Both the position numbers and the translations under genes were made by a program. A stretch of 64,000 nucleotides of DNA, from NCBI GenBank assembly GCA_001599755.1, contig BCHX01000008.1, positions 2,480,001 through 2,544,000 of the forward strand, written 5' to 3'. The notes beneath the pieces are model-generated. The model had not been told where the DNA came from, searched no databases, and was given only the letters and a program-made list of their open reading frames with translations. Shown here in pieces: positions 43,803-56,165 of this stretch. The stretch's first letter is position 1. Each line of letters opens with the position of its first letter. The stretch comes from Gliomastix tumulicola. Its lineage: Eukaryota; Ascomycota; Sordariomycetes; Hypocreales; Bionectriaceae.

Positions 43803-45568
43803 ACAGACAGCTCTGCTAGATTTTATGAACGGTCTCTCGCATGCTATGCCGACGAATATGTTGATTTTGATTTCGCTAGTTACCAGCATGACGCTATTGC
43901 CTAATAGAGAGGGGATTGGACATTCTGGGATCATAAGCTTCTACGTTTTTGAAGTGGGATATTTCCCCCCAATCTTGCTTCCCTCATCGTCTGGATATCT
44001 GCAGTATACCTACGAAAGGCCGGTGGAGGATAGCTCGCAGATCAATGAGCCGTATCCCAGGCGTGATGTGAACGACAAAGGAGCTCAACACAACCATACT
44101 ATCATCTGCTCATGTTTCCATATCCGCAAAGGCTTGGAGATCCTCGGTAATTAAGAGTTCTCCAGCCATATCACCTGCTTGCTTTTCGGGATACTGTGAG
44201 AGTCCCAAGGACGACCCGGGGAATCCTGAGGCGAACCGCCGGGTGTAGGACTCGAGATCTCGGACGCGGTGTTGTCGATGGGGTTATCTGGCTTTGCGTC
44301 TTGGGGAGCTTTGCCGGTCTTGCCGTTCCTCATGTGGCTACCCGTACGGCTTCGACTCGTTTCTCGTCAATTCCCGGGCTGTTCTTCTTGATTTGCCTGT
44401 GCTGATTGGGGCACACGTGGTGCCGCGACGTCTTTGAGCGCTGGTTCCTTTCTCTCGCTGTGTCAGTGGCCAGCACAATACCTAAAGGCGCTGACGACAT
44501 TTCACTTACAATAGATATTCCGTGTTTCCACATCACCCGTCTCACCTTCTGCCTGGACAGTCCTGTTCCTAGTCTTCGAATGACGGTCGTGGATTGCATC
44601 GATTAGGTCAATCGCCAATACCCCATACAGTCAATGGAACATGCGACCCCCGTATGCCCGTTCGCCCTGTTTGAAGTCTGACACGGTGGTCACCCGGTAG
44701 GTCTTATCATTACCCTACAGCTCGAAAATTGGACACGGTGGACGTTGCCTGCTGTTCAGGGGCAGTAGGTGGACGAGGAAGACTAATGGAAGCCATTCTC
44801 GTGGTTCTGGCGAGGACATCAACTTGGGCCTTTCTCCACAATCGAAATGTTTTTTTTAAAAGCGAGAGAACAAGAAAAGGACAAGACGAGGACTCGATGC
44901 CTCATGCGGTGGCCGTACGTGACCCCGAGGAGGACGAATCTCTCCATGGTCGTCAACCCCATCCCCATGACCTTGAACAAGGAGGGATTGAGAACATAGT
45001 CGCTCGGTTCGGAATAGGAGTTTACTCGGTCACGTTCGGCCCCTGTTTAGATCAATCTCCCAGCATCCCACACCACCCGAACCAGATTTCACGAGGCGTC
45101 AAGGGCCGGACAGGTTCCGAGATTTTCGGGGTAGCCAAGCCATCTAGACCTCAGGCGTTCGCTTCCTTGACGACCACTCAAAAGAGCCAAGCAAAGATTC
45201 TTTTTACAAATCGACGGGAAGACTCGGCTGGGAATGTAATACTGTTCTCTTGGAGAAGACACCTCCCCTTACGATGTCGTCGAGTGTGGAGGGCACAAGA
45301 TGGGACCGTGCGGACGACTCGTCGTGCACAGCCACCCCCGGATCAGACATGAACTAGGCCTATGGGCGGCTAAACGTCGCAGTTGGGGCAAACATGAAAC
45401 CTACCCCTCACCACGGCCTAACTACGTCACTGCCTTCAAGTGCACATCCAGCCACCTGCCGATTTTATCCTCATTAATTCTCAAGGCCCTTTGCCCAAGC
45501 CGTCGGGAAGGGGGCTGCAGCCAGTTTTTACGAAGCCCACACATCTCCTCGCCTACGGGCAGATAAGA
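43803..45568. other. Intergenic region, no confident gene
   Basis: About 1.8 kb without a recognised product. On the minus strand around 44.6-44.3 kb a short ORF with a well-formed 52-bp GT..AG gap (44509-44458) could encode about 70 Arg-rich residues; this is too weak to annotate as a gene. The remainder is ordinary-composition DNA. Confidence 0.4.
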
Positions 45569-47344
45569 ATGGCGTCCTCGTACAGCACCGACTCCTTTAT
45601 CAGCCCCGATGGACTGAGCAAAAATCTGGTTCTCAATCGCTCTCTGACGAGCTTGGATGGCAACATTCGCTCGGTTGTCAGCGGCTTCGTCCACCCCGGA
45701 CACGACTCAATCCAGATGGCCGAAGAATGCGCCCGCAGACACCAATTTCCCAACGACCAGCGTGCCCTCGATCGCGCTCTCTACCCATTTATCAGCTTCT
45801 CGCGGCACGATTTCGATCGGTCACCGGGCGAATGGCACGTCTACAGGCCTTTTCAGCCGCAGCGTGTCCACCTGTTCCTAATGGCGGAGGCGGCGGACCT
45901 GACGAAGCAGAGCAGCTGGGCTCAGGTCCTAGCCGTTGCCCAGATCTGCGTGGATGGCTCGTCACTCTATCGGGAAGGACTCGCATCGCTCTGCTGCCAC
46001 GCCAGCCAGGTTTTTACTTTGCAGCCGACACGCCTCTATGTCCACGCCCTCTACATCTGGGGGTCGACGCTGGAGCTCTGGGTATTTGACCGGGCGGGGA
46101 TGTACTGCGCCGACACCTTCGACATCCATGCGGACCCGGTGCGATACGTCGCTCTCGTTCTCGGCTACACACTCATGGATTCTGAGGCGCTGGGGTCCTT
46201 TAACGTCATCCGGGTGGATGCTACCAGAGCAGACTACACAAGAACCACCTTCGTTCCTAAGTCCAAGCACTCTGATTCTCCGGCCCTGGCGATACCTGTC
46301 AGTGACACCCCGTTCGTGCGAGTCATGGGAATTGTTGGAAGTGGCATGGTCTGCTACCACGCCCAGGAGCATAGCGAGGAGCCCAACCGGGTCCTCAAGC
46401 TCAAGTGGCGACTTATCGACGACATGCCCGAGGAGAGGCCTCTCCAAAAAGCCCGCAACCGCGATGTCTGGGGTGTCGTCAGGCTCGAGCATCACGGCGA
46501 GCTGCAATACACAGCGGAGCTCCGCAAAGGGATTGAATTCGGACCCCCCCTGAAGCTGATTGTGCGGCAATCGGGCGATGCTCTCGATGAGGACAACGGT
46601 GGCTTCAAGTCGCAGACGGAGTCAGCCGGCAAGGATGATGGCATCCCCCATCGTGTACTCTGCTTCCACATCGTATCCCCCCTCGGCCGTCGTCTCTCCA
46701 CCTTTCAGACCCGGGAGGAGCTTCTCCAAGCCCTTCGGGACGCTATCAAAGGCCACAGGTCCCTCTTACAGAACGCTCGGATCCTCCATCGGGACATTTC
46801 CGAGGATAATATCGTCATTGTCGACGATACTTCAGAGAACAGCCCCAAGGGTATTCTGATAGATCTCGATTCCGCGCTGGACTTGGAGGCTAGGCCCAAC
46901 CGCCGACAGATCACAGGCACCCGCGCCTTCATGTCCATCGGCACCCTCAGGGAGCAGCCCCATACCTATCGCCACGACCTAGAGTCGTTTCTCTACGTCT
47001 TCCTCAGTACAGTCATTGCCAACCGAAACCTCGAGCTTCCGGAGGACAGCAAGCTGCACGACTGGAGTCGGGGTACCTGGCGGGACTCGGCGCGGGAAAA
47101 GGCGCACTTCATGAAGAGAAGCAACTTCACGTACATCCTGGACGAGTTCCCTGAAGAGCATGAGACCCTGAAGCCGCTCGCTAAGGACCTGCGCGACATC
47201 CTCTTCCCGATGTCGGGTGATGAGATCTTCACTGGCACAGACCTCGAGGCTGAGAATCGCATTTATAACGGTATGATCAGGGTTTTCGAGTGGGCTATTC
47301 TGCAAGAGAGTATAGCGCGAATTATGCTAAGTAGACCCATATGA
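45569..47344 (+). CDS. Fungal-type protein kinase, FunK1 family
   Basis: One exon encodes 591 residues; the in-frame stretch upstream to 45440 has no family features, so the ATG at 45569 is chosen. The N-terminal half has the FunK1 accessory region (WVFDRAGMYCADTFDIH is diagnostic). The kinase C-lobe begins with LHRDISEDNI: His407-Arg408-Asp409 with the catalytic-loop Asn at about 414. The metal-binding DFG position reads DLD (residues 432-434), the normal FunK1 variant. TGTRAFMSIGTL and HDLESFLYVFL follow, as in intact family members. FunK1 genes are expanded in some fungi and their targets are largely unknown. The gene stops at the very edge of the AT-rich block, so its last residues may have been altered by mutation spreading from the repeats. 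No internal stop is present. Confidence 0.92.
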   Translation: MASSYSTDSFISPDGLSKNLVLNRSLTSLDGNIRSVVSGFVHPGHDSIQMAEECARRHQFPNDQRALDRALYPFISFSRHDFDRSPGEWHVYRPFQPQRVHLFLMAEAADLTKQSSWAQVLAVAQICVDGSSLYREGLASLCCHASQVFTLQPTRLYVHALYIWGSTLELWVFDRAGMYCADTFDIHADPVRYVALVLGYTLMDSEALGSFNVIRVDATRADYTRTTFVPKSKHSDSPALAIPVSDTPFVRVMGIVGSGMVCYHAQEHSEEPNRVLKLKWRLIDDMPEERPLQKARNRDVWGVVRLEHHGELQYTAELRKGIEFGPPLKLIVRQSGDALDEDNGGFKSQTESAGKDDGIPHRVLCFHIVSPLGRRLSTFQTREELLQALRDAIKGHRSLLQNARILHRDISEDNIVIVDDTSENSPKGILIDLDSALDLEARPNRRQITGTRAFMSIGTLREQPHTYRHDLESFLYVFLSTVIANRNLELPEDSKLHDWSRGTWRDSAREKAHFMKRSNFTYILDEFPEEHETLKPLAKDLRDILFPMSGDEIFTGTDLEAENRIYNGMIRVFEWAILQESIARIMLSRPI

Positions 47345-47594
47345 GAAAACGTTGCCATAATCATGCTAAGATAGAAGAATATTATAAATAAAAGTATATA
47401 GAAGTATTAAAGAAATATTTTAATAACTAGTATTTAATTATATATATATATATTAAGAAGGGGGAATATTAGTCCACTATGCCCAGGTGATTCTATCTAT
47501 CTTAATAAAATATACTATAGCTTAACTTCACTAAAATAGGTTTATTTTAGATAAAATTTAGCATATAGATAAAGAAAGATTAAATCTAGTAATA

Positions 47595-47892
47595 TTAATT
47601 CAAGGGGAATAGTTCACTATCCAGCTATATAGTCACTATATAGCTATTATATTACTTAATTAGGTAAAACTATCTAGTTAGTATTTCTCCTATATATTTA
47701 TTATTAAATAGAGTTAATAAATTACTTAATTAGGTAGTATAAAGGTAATATAGAGAGAGAGCCTTTAAATCTTCCTCTTTTAATTAAGTTAATTAATCTT
47801 AAAATAGAAAATAGTAAAATTTTCTATTTACTTAATTAAATAGAGTCTACCCCCTTATTAGGGCCTAGGCCTAGGCCTAATACCTTAAGTTA
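47595..47892 (+). repeat. 298-bp repeat copy A, RIP-mutated
   Basis: It aligns end to end with 55357-55654 in the same orientation and with the reverse complement of 54231-54528. Shared landmarks are the segment TATAGAGAGAGAGCCTTT and the ending GGGCCTAGGC. Compared with copy B it carries many G-to-A and C-to-T changes at former CpG and CpA sites. Confidence 0.85.
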
Positions 47893-50800
47893 AATCCTCC
47901 CCTAAAGTAATTATTAATTTACTAGTAATTACTTTATATAAGGGTACTCTTTAACTAATTAAATAATTAATAAAGAATATAATATATAAATAAAAGAAGT
48001 ATAAAGCTAAATATCTAAAGAAATTAATCCTCTAATAACCTTATAGTAAACCTAAATAGTAGATTATAATAAAGTATTATTTTTAATAAATAAAAGTAAA
48101 TAAATATATCTCTATAAGTTAATTAATTAATTCCCTCTAAGTTTATAATTAATTCCTCTCCCCTTCTTTTAAATTTATAATTAATTCTCTAAGTTTATTT
48201 TATATTATATTTATTTTTTATTCTTTATTATTATTTAATTATTTACTTAAGTACTTTATTACTTCTTATAATAACTTAATTAATTTAAGGGTATTATCTT
48301 CTTTAACTTAAAAGTCTTAATATTTATTTAATTAACTTAGGTATAGCTTTACTTAGGAGTTAAAGTATATAAAAAGATAATAGTATTAAGAGTAATTATA
48401 TTAAGAGGAATTAAAGAGGTATATAAATTATTAAAGAGAGTAAAAGTAATATTTTTAAAGTTAAAGTATTAAGGGAACTTTAAGATAAGAAGAATAATTA
48501 TTTTATAAATAATATAATAAATTTAATTCTTAGATTTAAATCTCTTATATTAAGTAACCTTAATCCCCTTAAGGGGAATAACTTAAGGTAGTTAACTTTA
48601 AATAAAGGGTTAATTATTATTAACCTACTAAATAGAAAGTTTATTTAAAATATAAATAGAGCTACCTAGGAAGAATATAATAATAATAGTACTAGTTACC
48701 TTAAGTATAAAGTTATAATATAACTCTAAGACCTTAAAAGGAATATTAATAGAATTAATATTAAATATCTTTAGCTTAAGGTATTAGGGGGGAACTTAAT
48801 AACCTTTATAGTAGAATATTATTTTTATATTAAAGATCTTAAATTTAAAAGTTAAGAAACTAAGATAATTTTTACCTATATAAATATTATATATCTCTTT
48901 ATAAATTAAAAGAGTTATAAATTAAATATTTATTTCCTAGTAAATATTATTACTCTTTATAGAAACTTAATTTATAAAGTTAAATAATATATTAAAAGAA
49001 TATATATTAAGTATAAAGTAATTAATAAAGAGAATATTATAAGTAGTAGTAAATATTATATAAAAATATATAAAAATAACCTTATAAGATTAACTATAAT
49101 TAGTTATATAAAGAGCCTAATTAATAAGAGGGAATTTATTATAACTACTAAGTAATATCTCTTAAATACTAGGTATATCTTTATAATAAAGGTACTCCTA
49201 GGTATATAGAATAATACTTAAGAGATTTCCTATTAAACCTCTTAGCTAGTAAATAACCTATATATAGAATAAATAAATATATAATTATTTATTTAGTTAC
49301 TTTATTACTAGTATTATAATAAAGTAAAAAGTAAAAGGTAAATTAACCTTTTAAAGAAGTTAATATTACTTTAATATAATTAATATAATATAGTAAGTAT
49401 AACTTATATTATTAAAGGTATTATAAATATAAAGATACTTTATTTTTTAGTTAAAAAAAGTTATAGTAAAATAATTAATATAATAAATAAAATAAGTAAT
49501 AAACCTATAATTATATATATTCTTTCTAAATATCTTAGTATATATAATATTAGTATAACCTCTAGGTATAATAAAGTAAAGGTTTACTTATAAATTAATT
49601 AAGTAATATATAAAGTCTTTAATATTTATATTAATAAATAAAATATAAATAATATTATATAAATCCCCTAATTACTTAGTTAAAAAGGTAATAATATTAA
49701 AATTAAAACCTTACTCCTTATTCTTAAAGGAGATTATAAAGTTTTAAATATTAATAAAGAATTAAATATAAGATTTAAATATAAGTATCTTCTTATAGTA
49801 ATTTATAATATTATAGAAGATATTATAAATAATCTTTTTAAAGGTAGTATTTATAAATTAAAGGGTAATAAATTCCTAAATTCTAATTAAATTAATTTTT
49901 TATTAACTTTTAATATATTTAAAGAAGGTCTAAAATTAAATAACCTTAGGTTAATACTTATAAAGCTTTTAAAGTTTAATATTAATTCTCTTACTCTTAG
50001 GTATTATATAAAACCTCTTATTATTATTTATTTATATTTATTTATAATAAGTTATTATAATAAGTTTATTTTTCTTAAAGGTTTAAAAATACTAATTATT
50101 ATACTTTATATTTAACTTCTTCTTTATAAATTTAATATTTTAAGCTATACCTTTAATAAAAGGGAGGTTATATTAGTTAAACCTAATAACTTATTTAGAA
50201 GTTATTATTATAAATAATATAAAATATTAAGATTAATATATTATACTTTAAAAGTATAAGGTTAGTTTTAAAGTATAAGATAATTTTATAAATAAAGCTA
50301 GTTAATTAGGTAATAATATAATAAAGGTAAAATAATAGTAAAGGTATTATAAGTAAAGGTAAAAAAATAAATAATAAAGTCTTATAGGAGGTAGTATAAG
50401 TATAAAGCTCTAGGGTGCTCTAGTAGTATATATATATAAAGAGAAAAAGAAAGTATATAAAATAATATAAGAAATTCCCTTTTTATATATATATTACCTC
50501 TTTATTTAATATTTTTAAAGAATTATAATTTATTACTTTTACCTTAATTTTTAGAATATTTTTTTATTTTTATACCCTTTTTTATACTAGCTTTATTTAT
50601 ATAACTTATAAATAAAAATAATAAACTTTTTTTTCCCTCCTTCTTATAATAACCTTATAGTAATTTTTCTTCTTTTTATTATATTTTCTCCTTTTCTTTA
50701 TATTATTCTTAGTTACTACTATTTCCCCTCTTTACTTAATAGTTATTATATCTTTATTATTATATCTCTATTTAACTATATAGTAAATTCCTTACTTACT

Positions 50801-53800
50801 ACTTAGTCTATAACTTTTAAAGATACTTCTTTAAAGGTAAATAATACCTTTATTATTAAGAACTTAATATAACTTAGCTTAAAGGTAATAAATAATATAT
50901 TATCTTATTATTACTTTAATCTTATTAGTTTTACTTAAGCTAAAGGTAATATAAGTAATATTAGTAATAATTATAGTACTTTTAATATTATTCTCTCTTT
51001 TTTTACTTACTCTTTACTTCTTTATATTCTTCTTATAAGTTACTCCTTATCTTCTTAACTTTTCTTATATATTTTATTACTAATATATCTTTTTCTTTTC
51101 TTAATAAGTATATAAATACTTTAATATTTAAATTTATATTAATTAAATTATAAATAATTAGGGAGTCTCTATTTATAATAAGCTAGCTCTTTATATTAAA
51201 ATTAACTTCTATAAGTATTTTAATATCCTCTATTAGTTTAATCTCTTTATTATTAAGCTCTTTATTTAGAATTTATATACTAAGCTTATAATTTACTCTT
51301 TTATTTATTAAATTATTATAATATATCTTATTTATTTAGTATATATCTCTACTAAGTTATTAAATTCTTATAGTTTTTTCCTTATTAATTTTAGTAATAA
51401 GAATTTACTTTTTACTTATTTTTTATAATTTAAAGCTTAAGTTATATAAACTTATAGTATAAATACTTTAATATTATATAAGTATTATATAATTTCTTAG
51501 TATATAAATACTATAAATATAAGTAAATATATATTATTCTTATATTATATTTATTAAATTTTACTAACTCTTAGCTCTTTTTATAATATTAATTATCTTT
51601 ACTTTAATACTAAGTATAATACTAATATTAATTATATTTTTTCTTCTAGGATAAGTTATTCTCTTTCTTAGGCTTTTAAAGACTTATTAGGTATAAATAT
51701 TACTCTCCTTAAGTATTTATTATAAATTAATTCCCTTTATATTCTTTATCTTTAGGATCTTTTAAATTATAGAGATTTTAACCCTAAGCTTAAGTATTAT
51801 ATTTTTTAAATTTAAGCTTATCTAAATACTAGTTAATTAAGTAATATATTAAAGGTATAAATTTCTCTTATAGTTAATATTAGTTATTTAATTTCTAGTA
51901 GTTATTATTATTTTAATAGTTAAATAATTAGCTTTATATTTTTACCTTTTATTATTTATATTTCCTTAACTTTTAATTCCCTTACTCTTATAGTATTCTT
52001 TATTTATTTAGTTTTTAGTAGACTTTTAATAGTTTTTAATTCCCTTATACTTATAGTATTTAGTTATTTAGTATTTAGTAGTTTCCTAGCTACTAGCTCT
52101 TCTTAGTTACTAGATTTTAATATTAATTCTTTTAGTACTATATTAGCTTATAGTAGTTCTATAGTTCTTAATTTACCTATTACTTATAGTCTTTCTTTAT
52201 TAACCTTAAATTTATCTTTTTAAATAAAGGGTATCTTAATTTAGGGTTTACTTATTCTTTATTTTTTACCTTAAAGTTAGTTAACTTTAAGGCTTAATTT
52301 TATTACTCTTAATCTTCCTTTATATAATACTTAATCTACTAAGAAGGGCTAATATATTCTTAGTTAAGTATTATAGGTAGTTATTAAATTAGTATTCTTA
52401 AGGTATATTAATTATAAATTTCTTAATATATTAGTATAAGGTTTTTTAATATATTTTAGTAATATCTTTTTAGTATATTAATAAGTATTTTTAATACTTT
52501 AATACTATAATATAAGGTTTTTAATACCTTAGTAATATAATATTATAGTAGGCTTCTAGGGGTTAAATAAATAGTTCTTATACTATTTCTTTAAGTAGTA
52601 CCTTTTATTATTACCTTTAAGTACTCTCCTTTATATATCTTTCTATTATTATATTACTTTATAAACCTTTCCTCCTCACTTTAGGCTAATTAAATAGTAG
52701 CTTAAAGTCTACTTATAGGTATATAAATATCTCCCTACTATATAAGGCTTTTACTATATTAACTTAAAGCCCTAAGTATATATACTTTAGTATTTTACCT
52801 TTTTTTTATTAATTATTCTAGGTTACCTTTACTTAATAATTATTTATTTTTATACCCTTACTAGTAGCTATTAAAGCTCCCTACCTCCTTCTTTACCTTA
52901 GTCTTCTCTAGTAATATATTCTATATTATATAGGTGTTAGTTTTAATCTATTAGGGGTCTAAGTCTATATAGGGGGTGTCACCCTCCCTATATTCTTTAT
53001 AGTATAGTATTAGATTATAACTTATATCCTAAAACTAGCTACTCTCTAGGGTATTAGCTTTTCCTCTTTAGCCTTAGGAGTATTTATTTTATAGTTATAA
53101 TTTACTTTATCTAGTTATCTTAAAGAGTATATTATTATTATTAAGGTCTTTAAAGTATTAAATTAAGGTTATTATTACTTAGCTAAGTAGTAGTTAAACT
53201 TTAAGGAGTTAGGGATTACCTAGTATAAGGTTTATCTAGGTTACTATTTTACTTATTAAAGAATTATTTAAGTAGTCTTAGTTTTTAGGGGATTTATATT
53301 TTTTAAATATATTAATATCTAGGTTCTAATTATAGTAAGTATTATTTTTCTTAGTAAGTAATAAAATATTTTATTTAATTAATTATATAGTTATTTATAT
53401 ATTAAAAGTAAATATTTATATTCTTAGGGGGTATATTCTTATAATTAAGTTAATATATCCTTTTATTTAGTCTTTAGCTAATATATTAAGTATATATATA
53501 TTACTATTCTTAGCTTTATATTTAGCTTATATATTTAAGCTTACTACTAGTTAATTAAGTTATAGTAAATATTATACTTTACTACTAATATATTTAGTAA
53601 GTTAATTTATCTTAATTATAGGGTTTAATATTACTTATTTATATTATTTAGTCTTAGATTTACCTTTTAAAGCCTTTAAGTATAATACTAGTAGTTATTA
53701 TAAGTTATTCTAATATCTCTTATTTACTTCTATTACCTTAGTAAGTATTATAGACTTACCTTAGTTTTATAATAGTAAATTTTTAAGTAAGGTTATACCT

Positions 53801-54230
53801 TTAGTCTAATTAACTTACTCTTCTAAGAGGCTTTTAATTCTTAGAATAAAAATAAAAGAGGAATTTAATAATATAATACTTCTTTTAATAAAGCTTTTAT
53901 TTTAAGTATATTTATATTAATTTAATACTAAGCTTTAATATATTTATAAGATTTAAGTTATAATTATATTATTAAGCTAGCTAATTCTTTATATATAATA
54001 CCTTTATAGTAAGAGTTTTTTAACCTATAAGTAGTAAGTTTTTATTAATAGTTTACCTAATTAGGTTATAAGTACTAATACCTTTATACTTAAGTTAATC
54101 CTTCCTATAATAATTATTTATTAAGAGGTAAGTATAATAAAGAAGAAAGGGGAGAATTAAAGCTTAAGTATTATAAAAGGAGCTTTTATTTTAAGGGACT
54201 ATTTATTAGCTTTATACTTTTATAGTAATA

Positions 54231-54528
54231 ATAACTCGGGGCATTGGGCCCGGGCCTAGGCCCTAATAAGGGGGCGGGCTCTGCCCAATCAGGTAAATAG
54301 AAAATTTTACTATCTCCCATCTCAATATTAATTAACCTGATCAGAGGGAAAGATCCAAAGGCTCTCTCTCTATATTACCTTTATACTACCTAATCAGGTA
54401 GCTTATTAGCTCTATTTAATAATAAATATATAGGAGAAACACCAACCGGATAGCTCCGCCCAATTAAGTAGCACAATGGCTACACGGCGACTACACGGCC
54501 GGACAGCGAACTATTTCCCCTGAATTAA
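54231..54528 (-). repeat. 298-bp repeat copy B, inverted and least mutated
   Basis: Reverse complement of copies A and C, with near-normal GC content and intact CG, CA and TG dinucleotides, so it resembles the ancestral sequence. Read on the minus strand it starts TTAATTCAGGGG and ends CCCCGAGTTAT. The two ends resemble each other in inverted orientation (TTCAGGGGAAAT against CTCGGGGCATT), which is compatible with short terminal inverted repeats of a non-autonomous element. It has no coding capacity. Confidence 0.85.
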
Positions 54529-55356
54529 TAATACCCTTCTATTATTTATTTTACTCTTTATTAATAGCTTTTATATTTTTTTTATTTTTTAATTCCCTTT
54601 TAACTTTAACTTCTCTTACTAGTTATATAATTACCCTTTTACTATTATCTAGGGGCTTTCCTCTTTTTCTTCTTATAGGGGTTTCTTATTACTCTTTTTA
54701 TATTAATTACCCTTTATTTAACTAGTGTATTCTACCTAATTAATTACTAATATTTCTTTAGCTAGGATATTCTCTAATAGTAAGAGGTCTTTTTAGACCT
54801 TAATCTACTAATAAAGGTATATATACTCTTATATTTTTTATACTAAAGCTAAGTTTACTCTCTAATTAAGCCTTTAACCCTCCTAGGATAATATAGTAAA
54901 AGGACTTTTTTTATTTAATTTAATTACTTATTATATACTTTCTCTAGTAGTATAAAAATATTATATAATCTTAATATAAATTTATATATATAATTAAGTT
55001 ACTATTTTAGTATTTTTTAATATAATAAGTAAAAATTATTATTATTTTTATTTAATAATTCCTCTAAATTAATTTTTTCTTTTTTTATTAATTCTATTAT
55101 ACTTATATATTTTAAATAAGTATCTTTAATATACTATTATTATTATATAATTAGTTATATTTAAATAAACTTATTAGTTTAAGTATATAATTTATAGTAA
55201 AAGTTATAAAGGTATTATTTTACTTAATTAAGCTAGTATAATATAGGAAAGAATAAATAGATTTTAAGAGTATTACTAATAAATTAAAAGACCTCTTCTC
55301 TCTTTTATATTTTATATAATACTTATTATAACTCTATTTTTATTTAGGGGAGCTAT

Positions 55357-55654
55357 TTAATTTAAAGGGAATAATTTACTATTTAACTATATAGTTACTA
55401 TATAGCTATTATACTATTTAATTAGGTAAAGTTATTTAATTAGTATTTCTCCTATATATTTATTATTAAATAAAGCTAATAAGTTATCTAATTAAGTAGT
55501 ATAAAGGTAATATAGAGAGAGAGCCTTTAGATCTTCCCCTTTTAATTAGGTTAATTAATCTTAAGATAGAAGATAGTAAAATTTTCTATTTACCTAATTA
55601 GGTAGAGCCCGCCCCCTTATTAGGGCCTAGGCCTAGGCTTAATACCCTGAGTTA
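55357..55654 (+). repeat. 298-bp repeat copy C, RIP-mutated
   Basis: Same orientation as copy A, 7.76 kb away, and bounded like it by TTAA-type sequence at both ends (TTAATTT... and ...GAGTTAA). The pattern of transitions differs from copy A in part, so the two were mutated independently or drifted. Confidence 0.85.
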
Positions 55655-55837
55655 ATATATAAAATCTTAAGATTATATCTCTAAAAATAAGTAAGAAAAT
55701 TAATAAAAATAGAGTAAAAAGGTACTTAAAAAAGATATAGTAATATTTCAGCCAGCAAAGGGCCTATAAAAATAAGGTCTTAATAATAATAAAGAGATTT
55801 TAATAATTAATATATAGTTAAAAGAGTGTATTATTAT

Positions 55838-55990
55838 TACAGCTAGATCTCAAGATATCGTGGAGTGTTTTATATAGGTCCATGAGAGCCGTCTAGCTCT
55901 TAGGTTCTTCTGGGCCTGGGCCCTGAAGCACCAAATTCTTCCAAGTCCAACAACAGCGTTGTTCATTGAGTCAGGCGTGCCCGCTTCACA
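55838..55990. other. Normal-composition island inside the AT-rich block
   Basis: About 150 bp with ordinary GC content and intact CG/CA/TG dinucleotides, bounded by AT-rich DNA on both sides. No ORF, tRNA or known repeat recognised. It may be unique DNA spared from RIP or a later insertion. Confidence 0.6.
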
Positions 55991-56165
55991 ATATATATTT
56001 ATAAAACTATTTGCTTTATAAAAATATATATATAATAGATATATTATTATTATAATTTAATATTATAATTAAATAATTATAAGCTCTATAGGGTAAAGTA
56101 AACTAAAAACTTAGAAATATTTAAGAAGTTCACTTAAATATTTAAAATAGTTTTAAGATTAGTTA

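Larger units (their letters stand above)
47365..56165. other. AT-rich RIP-degraded block (isochore)
   Basis: From just after the FunK1 stop to about 56.17 kb the DNA is overwhelmingly A+T. The dinucleotides CA, TG and CG are almost absent from long stretches, while CT, AG, CC and GG persist. This is what C-to-T change of both strands at CpA and CpG would leave and is the signature of repeat-induced point mutation. No open reading frame of useful length survives. The block contains three 298-bp repeats and, near 55,838-55,990 and 54,231-54,528, islands of normal composition. The degraded DNA is presumably old transposon sequence, but its family cannot be read. Confidence 0.92.

Noticed and set aside
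47595..55654. Copies A and C as the two LTRs of one 8-kb retrotransposon
   Set aside because: They are direct repeats at a suitable distance, but I see no primer-binding site, polypurine tract or TG..CA ends, and the third inverted copy with TIR-like ends fits a short DNA element better; not excluded.
47365..56165. The AT-rich block as a centromere core
   Set aside because: It is under 9 kb and contains dispersed repeats; fungal centromere cores of this kind are usually much longer, though a contig of 64 kb cannot settle this.
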